Shown here: in pieces, positions 9,831 to 20,566 of the stretch
How positions within the stretch are numbered: position 1 is the first letter of the stretch
Layout of the letters: every line of letters begins with the position of its first letter
DNA from: Stentor roeselii
Lineage: Eukaryota; Ciliophora; Heterotrichea; Heterotrichida; Stentoridae
Assembly: GCA_006503475.1 (NCBI GenBank)
Contig: RSEH01000035.1
Coordinates: 124,001-188,000 of the forward strand
DNA: 64,000 nucleotides
Reading direction: 5' to 3'
Made by a program: the position numbers and the translations under genes
Notes under the pieces: generated by a model
Told to the model about the DNA's origin: nothing
Databases searched by the model: none
Seen by the model: only the letters and a program-made list of their open reading frames with translations

Positions 9831-12262
9831 ATAATTTACTAGGATTTTTGAAATAGAGAATTAAATTCAAATATAATTTAAATGAATTAAGTTATTGCTT
9901 AATTTATTGATTATTTGTAAGTCTAGCCTTTTTTTCCGTTTAATGAATGATTATAAAACTTACAATCAAGTAATTATTTTCAAAACTTTTCTTATGAAAG
10001 TATTGAAATAATGAATTTAATTGCTTCTTTGTTATGAGTGTAGAAAACATTCTAATTCATTTTTATATATAACTTATTATATTAAAACAACTAAAGTTTA
10101 ATTTAGAACTAAGTAGATAAATTAGATCAAATTTTCAAAATGATTCAGAGAAAATAATTTTATTTTAATAAAGTCATTCTGAATATTCTTAAATTTAAAA
10201 CTAGTTTTTACAATATATAATTAAAGCTCATTTTTTTAATACTTACAAAAACTTCGTATATTCAGAATAATTTATAAGCAGCATGTTAAGTAAATTCCTA
10301 TCAGTATTTCTCTAAGTTTTTGAAAAATTCACCGAATTTCGTTCGATTATCAAGACTTTCTTTTTTGAATAGTAAAAGCCTCAAATATTTCTTTGATCAA
10401 AATTTGATAAAAATTTCAGAATTTTCGATTTTATTAAATTATCAAGATAGAATCTTTTAAGAGAATTGAATACCAAATATATAATGTTCTATTAAACATA
10501 TTAAATCGCTATTTTAAAGGTATTCAAAATATTTTCCTCCTAGGTAAATCAATAATCTATTTCAATATCTTCAAGGCTTATTTATCTTGATATGAATACT
10601 CCAAATTATTACTTAATTAAATGAACATTAATAAAGTTGAAGTAGATAAGCTATATATTTTAAGTCCAAATGTCATATAAGAGTGCCGAAAAGGTGTTTT
10701 GGCCTGATTTCAGTCAGATCTATTATTTTTCCAGATAATATCATCTTGGAGGATATTATTTTAAAACAGCTCTTACACTTTTTTTAATTCTGGTCTAATG
10801 ATTCAGTATTTATTATAACTTACTTTTTATTTTTCATCAATTGTATTGTTTCTTAAAATAAAGATTTTCACAAGCAAAAGTTTAAATATCTCAGACAACC
10901 TCCACGATCCTATTATAATATAATGCTGTTTTTAAATACGATTCTAAAATTCAGCGTTGAAGCTATAAATGATGTTTTTATCAAATATGCTATAAATCAG
11001 CTATTATAATCAATTTTGTGATGTTTATTAAATGTTTACTTCGAATTTCAAGTATTTCTCTGTAGAAATGTACAATAAAACTGATACTAGTGCTGTTAAT
11101 GATTTTTTTTTATGTACTATTAATAAACTCTCTGATTGTTTATTGAAATGCTTTCCTTTAGAGCTTATTTTTTCACATCAGAAATTAGGAAAACTTTCAT
11201 TATATTTTTGCATACTAAATTTTTTTTCAATTTCTTTTGATTTAATATTTTACTCAGTCCTCCGAATATTCTAAATCGTTTTCAACTATCCAGTGTTTTC
11301 ATATTGGATGCCGCTTATCAGTTCTATTCGAAAATGGGCTTGGAATAAAATCAAGAAAATAATTTATTGATCAGCTTTATATCGATTAAATTATCGTTAG
11401 AATCATTTTTGAATTTTAAAAAGGATTTTAAATTTTTAAGGTTTATGAGAGTAATTCTTGTACTTTTTTCAACCTCTGCTAAATTTGGGATTATAAAATT
11501 AAAATTTAATGAAGATTTTATTATTTTTGAGACTTGATAATTGCATATTTATATATCAGCATCAAATAAATCTTAACTCTATTCCTCTTAAGATAAAATA
11601 TATTACTTTGCTCTAAGTCTATAAAATTATATTTGAATTTTGGCTTTAGAAATTAAGAGTAGTATTTTTAATATTAACAAATTTTTAGGCGGATCTTTTC
11701 TTTGGAAATTATAATGGAATGATTATTTTAGAAATTCTAATAGTAGCGAGTTTATTATTTTTTCTGTTAATATTTAAATAATCGTAAAATTATTGCTGAG
11801 TCAGTTTATTTGAACATTATCTTTTCAAAATTATTATTTTAAATTTAGATCATTAAATATTTTTTAAATAACCAATTTAATAAACTAAATTAAGTCTATT
11901 ATGAAATAAGAATAATTAATAAAATATAACTTCTGACGAAGATTGAAGTAAAGAAAATATGAATCAGTAGTTTTAGATTCTGAGTAATTTGAAATATTAT
12001 TATATCATGAGAAATCAATACTGAAAAAGGAGCATTCTTCGAAGCTAATTAAATCATATTTATTATTATATCATCCTTAAAGAAATTGATCCCTATCATA
12101 AATCTGATTTATATGCCTTGGTTGATCATCTAAAAATATATTAAGAGTATTAAAACCTGATCCCAGTCTTTAAATTTAAACTTTAATTCCTCTAAATATA
12201 ACTAATTAAGTAAATATCTTATTTGAAGTGAATATGTTTCACTTTCCTATAAAAATTATATC
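9831..12262. other. AT-rich intergenic desert (2.4 kb)
   Basis: The longest gene-free stretch in the window. Stops occur in every frame at short intervals. I see no domain remnant, tRNA or repeat family. A small hairpin-capable element (ATAATATC and GATATTAT arms) lies near 10736-10760. A frame of 80 codons at 11032-11274 is low-complexity and looks like chance. Confidence 0.6.
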
Positions 12263-13430
12263 ATGAAGACTTCAGATGTGCCTGATTCGTTGAAATTACT
12301 TATCAACTATCGAAATTTAATCGAATCAAGCCTTTTAAGACAAACGTGTATTCATTAAAGTTTTTAAAAAGTGAAATAATGAAAAACCCGAAAAAAAATG
12401 AGTCACAGAAGTAATCAAATAACTTAAACCTGATTTGATGACTTAAGTTAGAATTTCATATATTTTCAAAGAAACCCAAACAATATTATTCAAAGTATTT
12501 GAATCATCAAGTTTGATAGATGCTGCAATAGGCACATTAGCTGAAATTTTAATATCATCTGGGAGTCACACGACTTTTCATATTAAAAATTTCGTTTCAA
12601 ATATCGGTCAAGTTCTGGTAAGAGCAGAGCCAAACTATAAAAAGTAAAAAAGTGATAATTGATTTAAAGAGAATTATCTTGAAGCTAGTTCAGGTTTTTT
12701 AGTAGATTCAAGTCCAGGTTTTAACTTTATTTTACAACAGAAACTGGTGGAAGGCAATTTGTATATAAATCCGAAATTATACCTCGAAAAATCCCCATTG
12801 GAAACCAGTAAAAGTTTCTTATCAGACTTTATGTAGAAGTGACCTTAATCTTCCTATCAAATTTGAGCTTTATTATTCGCATGATCAAGATTTAATTGCA
12901 TATGATCAGTTTATTTTGAATGATTATATCAATGGACCAATCAGGAATCTGTTTTGAAAGATCCAAAAAGATTGAATGAGAATGATAATAATAATTTGGG
13001 GATTGTTGAAATCAGGAAGTCATTCTTATGGTATGTTAGTAATTTTAAAATAGGTGAGCCTATAATGGATTGGTGACATACAAGAAAAGGGTATTTTTAT
13101 GCTGAACTTATGGATTCAGTAAGCTCCATGCAAAAATGATCTAATGATATAGAATCTTATGCTTGCTCATCAAGGCAAGTCATGGACTTGTTCTTAACCC
13201 AATTATAGATATTATTGTTATAGAAACTAACCTTTCATCTGAAAACGTAAAATATCTCGAGCTTAGACGTGCCTGGAAGGTTGATTATGATGAAGATATG
13301 AGAAAATACGTAGGTATACTCATTATGATGGTTATAGATAAAAAACCAGATTCTCTATGAATAGGAATCAACATGAAGTGTAGAGTAGTAGCTTGATACT
13401 TCAAACTATGAGCATAGATAGGTTCGAACT
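12263..13430 (+). pseudogene. Decayed copine gene (first of three tandem copines)
   Basis: Broken reading frames in this stretch match the two intact copines downstream in order. A start region resembles 'PxSVNVFISCRNL'. Then YIFKETQTILFKVFESSSL matches IFSETQTLIFKVFDSDSL of the next gene. Then a second-C2 piece with 'CRSDLNLPIKFEL' and 'DLIAYDQFILNDYING' follows, and finally fragments of the von Willebrand A-like copine domain. In-frame stops of all three kinds and at least two frame changes interrupt it, so no copine could be made. The best preserved part is 12450-12960. It ends somewhere near 13430, where similarity fades. This is a host gene copy lost after tandem duplication. Confidence 0.8.
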
Positions 13431-13663
13431 TAAATTAATACAAAATGATCTATAAAGTTCATTTTCTATAGCAAATAATATAAAGGTATTCATGTAATAT
13501 ATATGAGTCTCTAAGTGATTTTCAACATATATTTAACAATGATAATAAATACCCAGTTAAACCCATAAATTATTAAAAAATTACAACTACAATCAAAAAA
13601 TTTCAAATGAATAACCTTAACGGTAAAATAATCTTAAATGATCTATATTTTAATAAAATATAT

Positions 13664-15235
13664 ATGGACAACTTAAATCCACCTCAGAGCGTCAATGTGT
13701 TTATCAGCTGTCGAAATTTACCCAACACAGACATTCTCAGCTTAACAGACGCTTACGTCGAAGTACATGAAATCCTCGACAACAACGTCACAAAATTAAT
13801 CGGAAAAACCGAAGTAATAATCGACAACCTAAACCCTGATTTCACGACTTCATTTACAATTCCTCACATATTCAGTGAAACTCAAACACTTATCTTTAAA
13901 GTTTTTGACTCAGACAGCCTTCAACCGATTCCAAGTACTTACATAGGAGAGGCGACTTGCACATTGACTCAAATTTTACTTTCTCAAGAACAGCAGAAGA
14001 CATGTCCGATTATGAATAAAGACACTCAAAATGGAGTTATTCTTGTAAGAGCCCAGACTAACGAGCAAAGTAGTAAAAATGTTCTAATCGTCTTTGAAGG
14101 AGAGCATTTTAAAAATCGTTCAAGATTTTTTCATAGATTCAAGCCGATGTTTTATCTTTCTCATATAACAGAAAATAATACTGAAATTATTGTGTATAAA
14201 TCAGAGTATGTTTACTCAAAGAATCCTCATTGGAAAGCAGTAGAAATTTCTTTGAAGAATTTGTGTAGGTCTGATTTTGATCTTCCTATCAAATTTCAAT
14301 TACTTGATCATCATAATTCAAATAAACCAGATTTCATTGCAAATGATCAGTTCACTATAAATGATTTCAAACAGAAAGGAAGACCAATGTTAGTACTGAA
14401 AGATCCGAGAAAGAAAGCAAAAAAATATTATGTCAACTCAGGTTTCGTTCACATAAGAAAGCTAGAAATACTTCCTTCTTTTTTAGATTACATCAAAGGA
14501 GGCTGTACAATAAGTTTACATATTGCAATAGACTACACTTCTTCTAACGGGCCTCAAAACAAATCATCAAGTCTGCACTACTTAAACCCAAATGGTTCTA
14601 CAAACCACTACGAAAGAGCCCTTAAAGCAGTTTCAAAAATCTTACTTGACTATGATACAGACAAGCAAGTCCCTCTCTACGGCTTCGGAGGTCGCATTCT
14701 AGGAAGTACTTCTCATTGTTTCCACGTGAATATGAATAAAGCAAACCCTAATGTACAAGGTGTTGATGAAATTGTAGAAGCCTACAGAAAATCATTAGAT
14801 TCCATTGAATTGAGTGGCCCAACTCTTTTAAGACCTTTTCTTCATAATCTTAACAGTGCGATTAAAGGAAAGCGTATTGATCAAAACAACCAAGAGTACA
14901 ACATTGCTTTGATTTTAACTGATGGTGTTATCAATGACATGGAATCTACTATTGAAGAGATTGTTATTGCTTCGAGTCTTCCCATTAGTATTATTATTGT
15001 TGGTATCGGTAATGCTGACTTCAAAGATATGGAAGTTTTAAATGCGAATACAGAACCTTTGGTAGACAAAAATGGAGTTACTATGGCTAGGGATATTGTT
15101 CAGTTTGTTGCTTTTAGAGAAGTTGGGAATTCCCCGGAAAGACTCAGAAGTGAAGTTTTGGCTGAGATTCCTAGAGAGATTGTTAAGTTTTTTTTGATGA
15201 AGGATATCAAGCCGAATCAAGCTTTAGATACTTGA
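13664..15235 (+). CDS. Copine (C2-C2-vWA/copine domain), tandem copy 1
   Basis: A calcium-dependent phospholipid-binding protein of the copine family: C2A (about residues 8-115), C2B (about 118-245) and a copine/vWA domain (about 255-500). Diagnostic stretches are CRSDFDLPIKFQLLDHH in C2B and LHIAIDYTSSNG followed by SLHYLNPNG, DTDKQVPLYGFGGR and FHVNMN in the A domain (the DxS-like metal site region is DYTSS). The tail holds the conserved QFVAFREVGNSPERL. I chose the ATG at 13664 over the one at 13607, because the extra 19 residues are AT-rich and absent from the neighbouring paralogue; the upstream start remains possible. Several Asp positions of the canonical C2A calcium loops are replaced, so calcium dependence of that domain is doubtful. 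Confidence 0.88.
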   Translation: MDNLNPPQSVNVFISCRNLPNTDILSLTDAYVEVHEILDNNVTKLIGKTEVIIDNLNPDFTTSFTIPHIFSETQTLIFKVFDSDSLQPIPSTYIGEATCTLTQILLSQEQQKTCPIMNKDTQNGVILVRAQTNEQSSKNVLIVFEGEHFKNRSRFFHRFKPMFYLSHITENNTEIIVYKSEYVYSKNPHWKAVEISLKNLCRSDFDLPIKFQLLDHHNSNKPDFIANDQFTINDFKQKGRPMLVLKDPRKKAKKYYVNSGFVHIRKLEILPSFLDYIKGGCTISLHIAIDYTSSNGPQNKSSSLHYLNPNGSTNHYERALKAVSKILLDYDTDKQVPLYGFGGRILGSTSHCFHVNMNKANPNVQGVDEIVEAYRKSLDSIELSGPTLLRPFLHNLNSAIKGKRIDQNNQEYNIALILTDGVINDMESTIEEIVIASSLPISIIIVGIGNADFKDMEVLNANTEPLVDKNGVTMARDIVQFVAFREVGNSPERLRSEVLAEIPREIVKFFLMKDIKPNQALDT

Positions 15236-15652
15236 GTATTTAATATTTTTAGTCAGTTGGATAAATATGGTCTTTAATAGATTTAATAAATTTTTTAAAT
15301 CTTAGTGGCTGAATTACAATTGTTGATTTATATAAACAGAATTTTTAAAGAAAAAGATTAATCAATATAAGCAAGTTTATTAATCTTTTGTTTAGTATAT
15401 CAAAGATCTGGGTTTTAATATTTTGTGACTGTTGGAAGAGGTATTTATTCTATAAAATATTGATTGGAATTATATGGGTCTAAAATTGATCAACAAGACA
15501 TTTGATTCAGTTCAGCAATCGATAATCCTACCTCAAAAGAAAAAAAAATTCATAATCACAACCCTAAACTGACTTAATAAAAATCTCACTCTTCTCTCAG
15601 AAATAAAAATAATAATGTCACATCTATTTAATCTACATAATATAAAAAATTA
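15236..15652. other. Spacer between the two intact copines
   Basis: AT-rich sequence of 417 bp with no gene remnant. Promoter of the second copine is presumably in the last 100 bp, which are A-rich and G-poor on the coding strand. Confidence 0.5.
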
Positions 15653-17590
15653 ATGAATCATTCAAAGGACATTCCGGAGATAAATCTATTCATCAGCTGT
15701 AAAGGAATAACAAAGAAAAACTCTCAAGGTCTCACCAATACCTTTGTAGAAGTTTCAGAGATCACGAACCCATCACTTCCCAAAAAACTCGGAGTCTCTG
15801 AAGTCCTTTCAGACAATTCAGATCCAGTATTCGTAACTTCTTTCAAAATCCCTTATTTTTTCAGTGATGTCCAAAGGTTGAAAATAACAGTCTCACTCTC
15901 AGAGAGCCTTCAGGCATTGTCAAGTGAATTGCTAGGTGAAGTCACTTTCACCCTGACAGAAATTTTACATTCAAGAGAAGGTCTGAGACAGGTTTTAAAC
16001 ATTGAAGGTTTACAACAAGGTGAAATTTTTTTGAGATATGAACCTGTCGTCAATGAAAACTTAAAAAAAGTGGTCTTACAATTCAAAGGAAATTATCTGG
16101 ATGGAAGAAATGGAATTTTTAGAAGGTTTAAACCAATGTTTCGTCTTTATTACCAAACTGAAGGAGGCTTGCGACAGAAAGTGTATAATTCTGAGTTTAA
16201 GTGTGGGAAACATCCTCTTTGGGATAAGTTTGAGATTGGGTTTCAGAAATTGTGTAGATGTGATATGGACTTGCCTATTGAGTTTGAACTTGTGGATTTT
16301 CATCATAATGGAAAGACTGATTTTATTGCATATGATCGATTTACTTTGAATGAGGTTTTGGTTCGAGGAGTTAATAATTTGAGATTAGTCAAACCTGGAC
16401 AAGAGAGTAAGGCAGGAACTATAAATTCAGGGATTGTTGATATTATGAAGCTGGAAATAATTTCAGTTCCTTCCTTCATAGATTACATTAAAGGTGGTTG
16501 CGAAATCGCCTTGCACATCGCTATAGACTACACAAGTTCAAATGGTACCCAATCAGAAAGATCAAGTCTGCACTACTTAAACCCAAATGGTGCCAAGAAC
16601 CAATACGAGACAGCCCTAGCAGCAGTATGTCCAATCTTACTCGAATACGACTCAGACAAGTCAGTCCCTCTCTACGGTTTCGGAGGAGTGGTGAATAAAA
16701 AAATTTCTCATTGTTTTCACGTAAATTTCAAACCAGACAATCCAAACGTGAACGGACTTGAAAACATAATAGGCGCCTATAGAAATTCCTTGAAATATGT
16801 AGGTTTAAGTGGCCCTACTTTGTTTGCGCCTTTCCTTAAGAAAATTATTTCTGAGATTCAAAATACAAATATTAATCAAAATAATCAGGTTTATAATATT
16901 GCCTTGATTTTAACTGACGGAGTCATACAAGATATGGATGAAACTATTGAATTAATTGTTTTAGCTTCGAGACTTGCACTTAGCATTATTATTGTTGGAA
17001 TTGGAAATGATTCATTTGAAAAAATGAAAATTCTTGATGGTGATGATAAAGTATTGATTGACAGGAATGGAGTTAGGATGCAAAGAGATATTGTTCAATT
17101 TGTAGCATTTAGGGAAGTTGGAAATTCACCTGAACGGCTTAGGTTTGAGGTCTTAGAAGAGATTCCGAGAGAGATTTCAAATTTTTTTGAGATGAATAAT
17201 ATTCGCCCGAATAATCTTTCAGAAAGTGAGTTTTTAGAGAGACATTCATCTGATTGCGCGTTTAATAATGTGATGAGGCCAAATGTTGAGGAATCGAAAG
17301 TTAATCCTTTTAAACCTGGAGGGTATTATAGAAATCAGTCAGTGGGACCTTGTGTGAACATTCCTAATAAACAAGTGGGCTCAAAAGTCAAAATTCCTGG
17401 ACAAAATATTATGAGTTCTGCAGAAAGGAATAATAATCATGATCGTCCAGGAAAACATGTTTCAGATAAAAAACATATTTCACAAAATTTCATAAACATT
17501 AACAATTACCCAGGTGAAAACTTCAGCAATAAATTCAACAATAGACCAAAATATTCCTTAATTCCCATGAAACCTAACTCTAGAAAGTAA
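15653..17590 (+). CDS. Copine with extended C-terminal tail, tandem copy 2
   Basis: Same architecture as the gene upstream: C2A (residues about 8-112), C2B (about 115-245), copine/vWA domain (about 260-505). It has LHIAIDYTSSNG, SLHYLNPNGA, DSDKSVPLYGFGGV and QFVAFREVGNSPERL. It differs by about 125 additional C-terminal residues rich in Asn, Pro, Lys and Gly (PGGYYRNQSVGPCVNIPNKQ), probably disordered. Similarity to copy 1 runs the full length of the shared domains, so the pair arose by tandem duplication. In C2A the sequence GLTNTFVEVSEI has Asn where copy 1 has Asp (SLTDAYVEV), a further loss of a potential calcium ligand. Copines act on membranes in signalling and trafficking. Confidence 0.88.
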   Translation: MNHSKDIPEINLFISCKGITKKNSQGLTNTFVEVSEITNPSLPKKLGVSEVLSDNSDPVFVTSFKIPYFFSDVQRLKITVSLSESLQALSSELLGEVTFTLTEILHSREGLRQVLNIEGLQQGEIFLRYEPVVNENLKKVVLQFKGNYLDGRNGIFRRFKPMFRLYYQTEGGLRQKVYNSEFKCGKHPLWDKFEIGFQKLCRCDMDLPIEFELVDFHHNGKTDFIAYDRFTLNEVLVRGVNNLRLVKPGQESKAGTINSGIVDIMKLEIISVPSFIDYIKGGCEIALHIAIDYTSSNGTQSERSSLHYLNPNGAKNQYETALAAVCPILLEYDSDKSVPLYGFGGVVNKKISHCFHVNFKPDNPNVNGLENIIGAYRNSLKYVGLSGPTLFAPFLKKIISEIQNTNINQNNQVYNIALILTDGVIQDMDETIELIVLASRLALSIIIVGIGNDSFEKMKILDGDDKVLIDRNGVRMQRDIVQFVAFREVGNSPERLRFEVLEEIPREISNFFEMNNIRPNNLSESEFLERHSSDCAFNNVMRPNVEESKVNPFKPGGYYRNQSVGPCVNIPNKQVGSKVKIPGQNIMSSAERNNNHDRPGKHVSDKKHISQNFININNYPGENFSNKFNNRPKYSLIPMKPNSRK

Positions 17591-18338
17591 TCTGAGATTT
17601 TTAAGATTTAATAGTTTATCAGCATTGTTTTAAATTCGAAATTTCTGGATATTAGGATTAAATTTATTATATTGTTTATTATAATTATCTACTTAATCTT
17701 AATTCGGTTAATATTCGAGATAAAAGTGAGGATAATTGAACCAATTCATACATATTTTTCAAACCCTACACTCTGACTCATAAATAGCTCATCTAACCAA
17801 GGTACTTTAGCTACAAAGAACAAAAATAATACCTTTTATCTTGAATAAAAAGTATTTCATTTCACAAATCTAAGACGTAATTCAATAAAATTAAAGATTT
17901 AGTATCTAATAATCCTATATCGCCGAATGATAATCAATCATGTCAAAATTATTATTCTACCCTAGTATATATAAATTTAATGAAATTAACGAAAATGAAT
18001 AAAAAACTAATAAAAACCAGGCCCACTATCAAAACTTCAGAACTTAAATTGAAAGTCATTCTCCTTTACACAAAAACTGTCTTCATATAAATTCGACTTA
18101 AATTTGATAAATTTAACATAATTATTGATAAAAGAATGGAGAAGCCTACCTTCACACACCCTGCAAATTAAAGTATCAATCTTTGACTGGAACTTTTCAT
18201 TAATTCCAAATCAAAAGTCTTAAAAATGTGAATAATCCTGCATTGTTCAGTGTAATCCAATAAAAACCTTCAATTTAATCTGATTCAGAGAAAAAGTTTA
18301 GCAAGGCCCCATATTTCTAATCAGACGTCCTAATAAAT
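17591..18338. other. Intergenic region before the dense gene block
   Basis: AT-rich, no gene visible. The part nearest the helicase gene (about 17990-18330) becomes C/A-rich and G-poor on the plus strand, the composition seen upstream of other plus-strand genes here. Confidence 0.5.
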
Positions 18339-20543
18339 ATGCATTCGAATATGGAAATTATTCCGAATTTCCTTGGATCACTCAAAGTTCTCCAAAAAAT
18401 CAATAAAAAAGTCGAAATAACCTCGATAAAGTTGCCGAGTACACCTAAAATAAACTATGCGATACTCAAAAATCTTTCAAGACATGCAAACTTTCAAAGA
18501 AATTTTCGACATAGCAATGGATTGGCGCCACCTGAGTTTGATAAAAGTTCTTCAATTTTACATTCTCAAGCACTGGCAACTGATACAGAGGTTGAAAATG
18601 AAGAAGTAATACTGGCCATTGATTCTGCCGGAGATAATCCGAACGACGGATTAAATATTCCGGATGACGGATTAAATATTCCGGATGACGGATTAAATAT
18701 TCCGAATGACGGATTAATTATTCCGAACAAAAAATACCCTAGACCGAACATCTCCAAAAACAATCTTGAGGAGATAAACAAGAGAGTCTTTAAAAACAGC
18801 TCCTTCAAAGAAAACCAACTAAAGATAATCGAATCAGTTCTAGAAAACAAACACGTAATAGTGTGTTGCCGAACAGGTATCGGTAAAAGTCTAATCTACC
18901 AAGTAGCCGGGTACTCATTACCAGGTATAACAATAGTGATAATGCCGATAGTAGCCTTAATCAAAGAGCAACACAACAAACTGAAGTCCATCGGCATCGA
19001 CGCCTTCATGTTCTACGAAAAAAGCCACAAAGACCGAGCCCACTTATTGCACAACCTAATAATCGGCAACTCTCAAGTCAAATTCATCCTGATGACTCCA
19101 GAAATGCTCGACACATCCGACGGCCTTCTCAAAGAACTTCACGCGCGAAATCTTTTAAACTTATTAGTCATCGACGAGTTCCACTGTGTCAGTTCTTTTC
19201 ACGACTTTCGTCCAAAATTCGCGAAAATCGGTGAAACTATCAGTTTATATCAAGATCTTCGTATTTTATGTCTAAGTGGCTCTATCCGTGACTCTGACCT
19301 GTTGAAAATAACTCAAAGTCTTAGGATTGGCGATCCTGTTATTTTTAGAAGCTCGCCGACAAGATCTAACCTTTACTATGAGGTCAGAATAAAAGAAAGG
19401 AAAAAGTACCTGGAGGATATTGCTTGTTTAATTAAAGAGAAGTACCCTCAAGAGACTGGGATTATTTACTGTGTCACTACTGTTGGATGTGAAAATGTAA
19501 AGAAAAGTCTTATTTTAGCAGGAATTTCTTGTGATTGTTACTACGGCGGTGAAAGAATCTCAGAACAGGAAAAAAATCATCGAAAGGCTTTGTGGCTTGG
19601 AGGACAGATAAAAGTTATGATCTCGACAAGTGCTTTTGGAATGGGTATTGATAATCATGCTGTAAGATTTGTAATTCATGCGGATATGCCTCAGTCTATC
19701 ACTGAATTCTACCAGGAATCTGGAAGGGGTGGAAGAGATGGACAGGTTTCATATGTTCATCTTTTTTACTCGATGAAAGATAGAAAACAGATTTTAAACT
19801 TCATCGAAAGATGCTCTACTGATGAGAGCAAAAGAAGTTACTCTGAAAATCTTTACTCGATGACTGAGTTTTGTGAAGAGACTATCAAATGTCGCAAACA
19901 AATGATTGCTGAGTACTTCAATTTCATGGAAGGACCTTGTGAAGATATGTGTGACAATTGTTGTAATCCTAATTTGAAAAATTTGGAGAGGTTTGATAAG
20001 GATTATTATGATGCAGTTAAAATTATTTTAAGTCTTCTCAGCAGGAAAAATAATTGGACTTTGGTCAAGTTAAATAATGTTTTGACTGGAAAGGTTATGA
20101 AACAAAATAGTGATTTGAAAATGCTTGAAGAGTATGGAAAACTGAATGATTTAAATTGTGTGCCGAGACTTATAAACAAAATGCTACATCAAGGTCTAAT
20201 CCTAGAAGATGCCACTAAGACCTTTTACTCAATAGCAGGATATTTAAGATCAGTAAAAGACATCCCAGAAGAAAGCAAGCACGTAAAAATCCTGTCTTGG
20301 AAATACACGCCAACAGTCGAAATCCCCAAAAGCCATCCACCAATAGAAAAGCCAAAAGCCCATCCGCCCCCCCCCAAACTCTCCAAATCCCAGCCTGCCC
20401 CAACCAACCTTTCCAAATTCCAGCCATCTCTAATCGACCTTTCCGACAACGACTGTGAATTACTCGATTCCCCTACAATCGAAGACGACGTGATCTGTTT
20501 TAACCCTTATCTACCATCTAAAAGAACTCGAGAATCCAATTAA
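18339..20543 (+). CDS. RecQ-family DNA helicase
   Basis: A 734-residue ATP-dependent 3'-5' helicase of the RecQ type. Walker A is CRTGIGKSLIYQ (RecQ usually TGGGKS); the DExH box is VIDEFHCVSSFHDFRPKF, where DEAH has become DEFH and the usual Trp of the aromatic loop is Phe. Motifs V and VI (AFGMGIDNHAVRFVIH, YQESGRGGRDG) are intact. The RecQ Zn-binding region follows (CRKQMIAEYFNF, then CEDMCDNCC) with a winged-helix-like segment. The N-terminal 100 residues are disordered and include four 7-residue repeats. The C-terminus is Pro/Ser/Lys-rich (KSHPPIEKPKAHPPPP). No HRDC domain is seen. Likely nuclear, in DNA repair and replication. The Ala-to-Phe change in motif II is unusual but the acid pair is kept, so activity is plausible. 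Confidence 0.9.
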   Translation: MHSNMEIIPNFLGSLKVLQKINKKVEITSIKLPSTPKINYAILKNLSRHANFQRNFRHSNGLAPPEFDKSSSILHSQALATDTEVENEEVILAIDSAGDNPNDGLNIPDDGLNIPDDGLNIPNDGLIIPNKKYPRPNISKNNLEEINKRVFKNSSFKENQLKIIESVLENKHVIVCCRTGIGKSLIYQVAGYSLPGITIVIMPIVALIKEQHNKLKSIGIDAFMFYEKSHKDRAHLLHNLIIGNSQVKFILMTPEMLDTSDGLLKELHARNLLNLLVIDEFHCVSSFHDFRPKFAKIGETISLYQDLRILCLSGSIRDSDLLKITQSLRIGDPVIFRSSPTRSNLYYEVRIKERKKYLEDIACLIKEKYPQETGIIYCVTTVGCENVKKSLILAGISCDCYYGGERISEQEKNHRKALWLGGQIKVMISTSAFGMGIDNHAVRFVIHADMPQSITEFYQESGRGGRDGQVSYVHLFYSMKDRKQILNFIERCSTDESKRSYSENLYSMTEFCEETIKCRKQMIAEYFNFMEGPCEDMCDNCCNPNLKNLERFDKDYYDAVKIILSLLSRKNNWTLVKLNNVLTGKVMKQNSDLKMLEEYGKLNDLNCVPRLINKMLHQGLILEDATKTFYSIAGYLRSVKDIPEESKHVKILSWKYTPTVEIPKSHPPIEKPKAHPPPPKLSKSQPAPTNLSKFQPSLIDLSDNDCELLDSPTIEDDVICFNPYLPSKRTRESN
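18639..18722 (+). repeat. Four 21-bp in-frame minisatellite units inside the RecQ gene
   Basis: Units at 18639, 18660, 18681 and 18702, each encoding (I)P-D/N-D-G-L-N-I. The middle two are identical; the outer ones differ at one or two bases. They lie in the disordered N-terminal region of the helicase, so copy-number change would be tolerated and keeps frame. Confidence 0.9.
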
Positions 20544-20566
20544 CTTAATAATAACTTTATATAAAA

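Noticed and set aside
11032-11274. 80-codon frame in the intergenic desert
   Set aside because: Phe/Leu/Ser-rich chance-like sequence, no neighbours or domain, no conserved-looking motif.
12263-13430. In-frame TAA/TGA in the copine-like region as a sign of a reassigned genetic code
   Set aside because: Every intact gene in the window ends at TAA, TAG or TGA with none inside conserved domains, and the copine copy also has frame changes; it is a pseudogene under the standard code.
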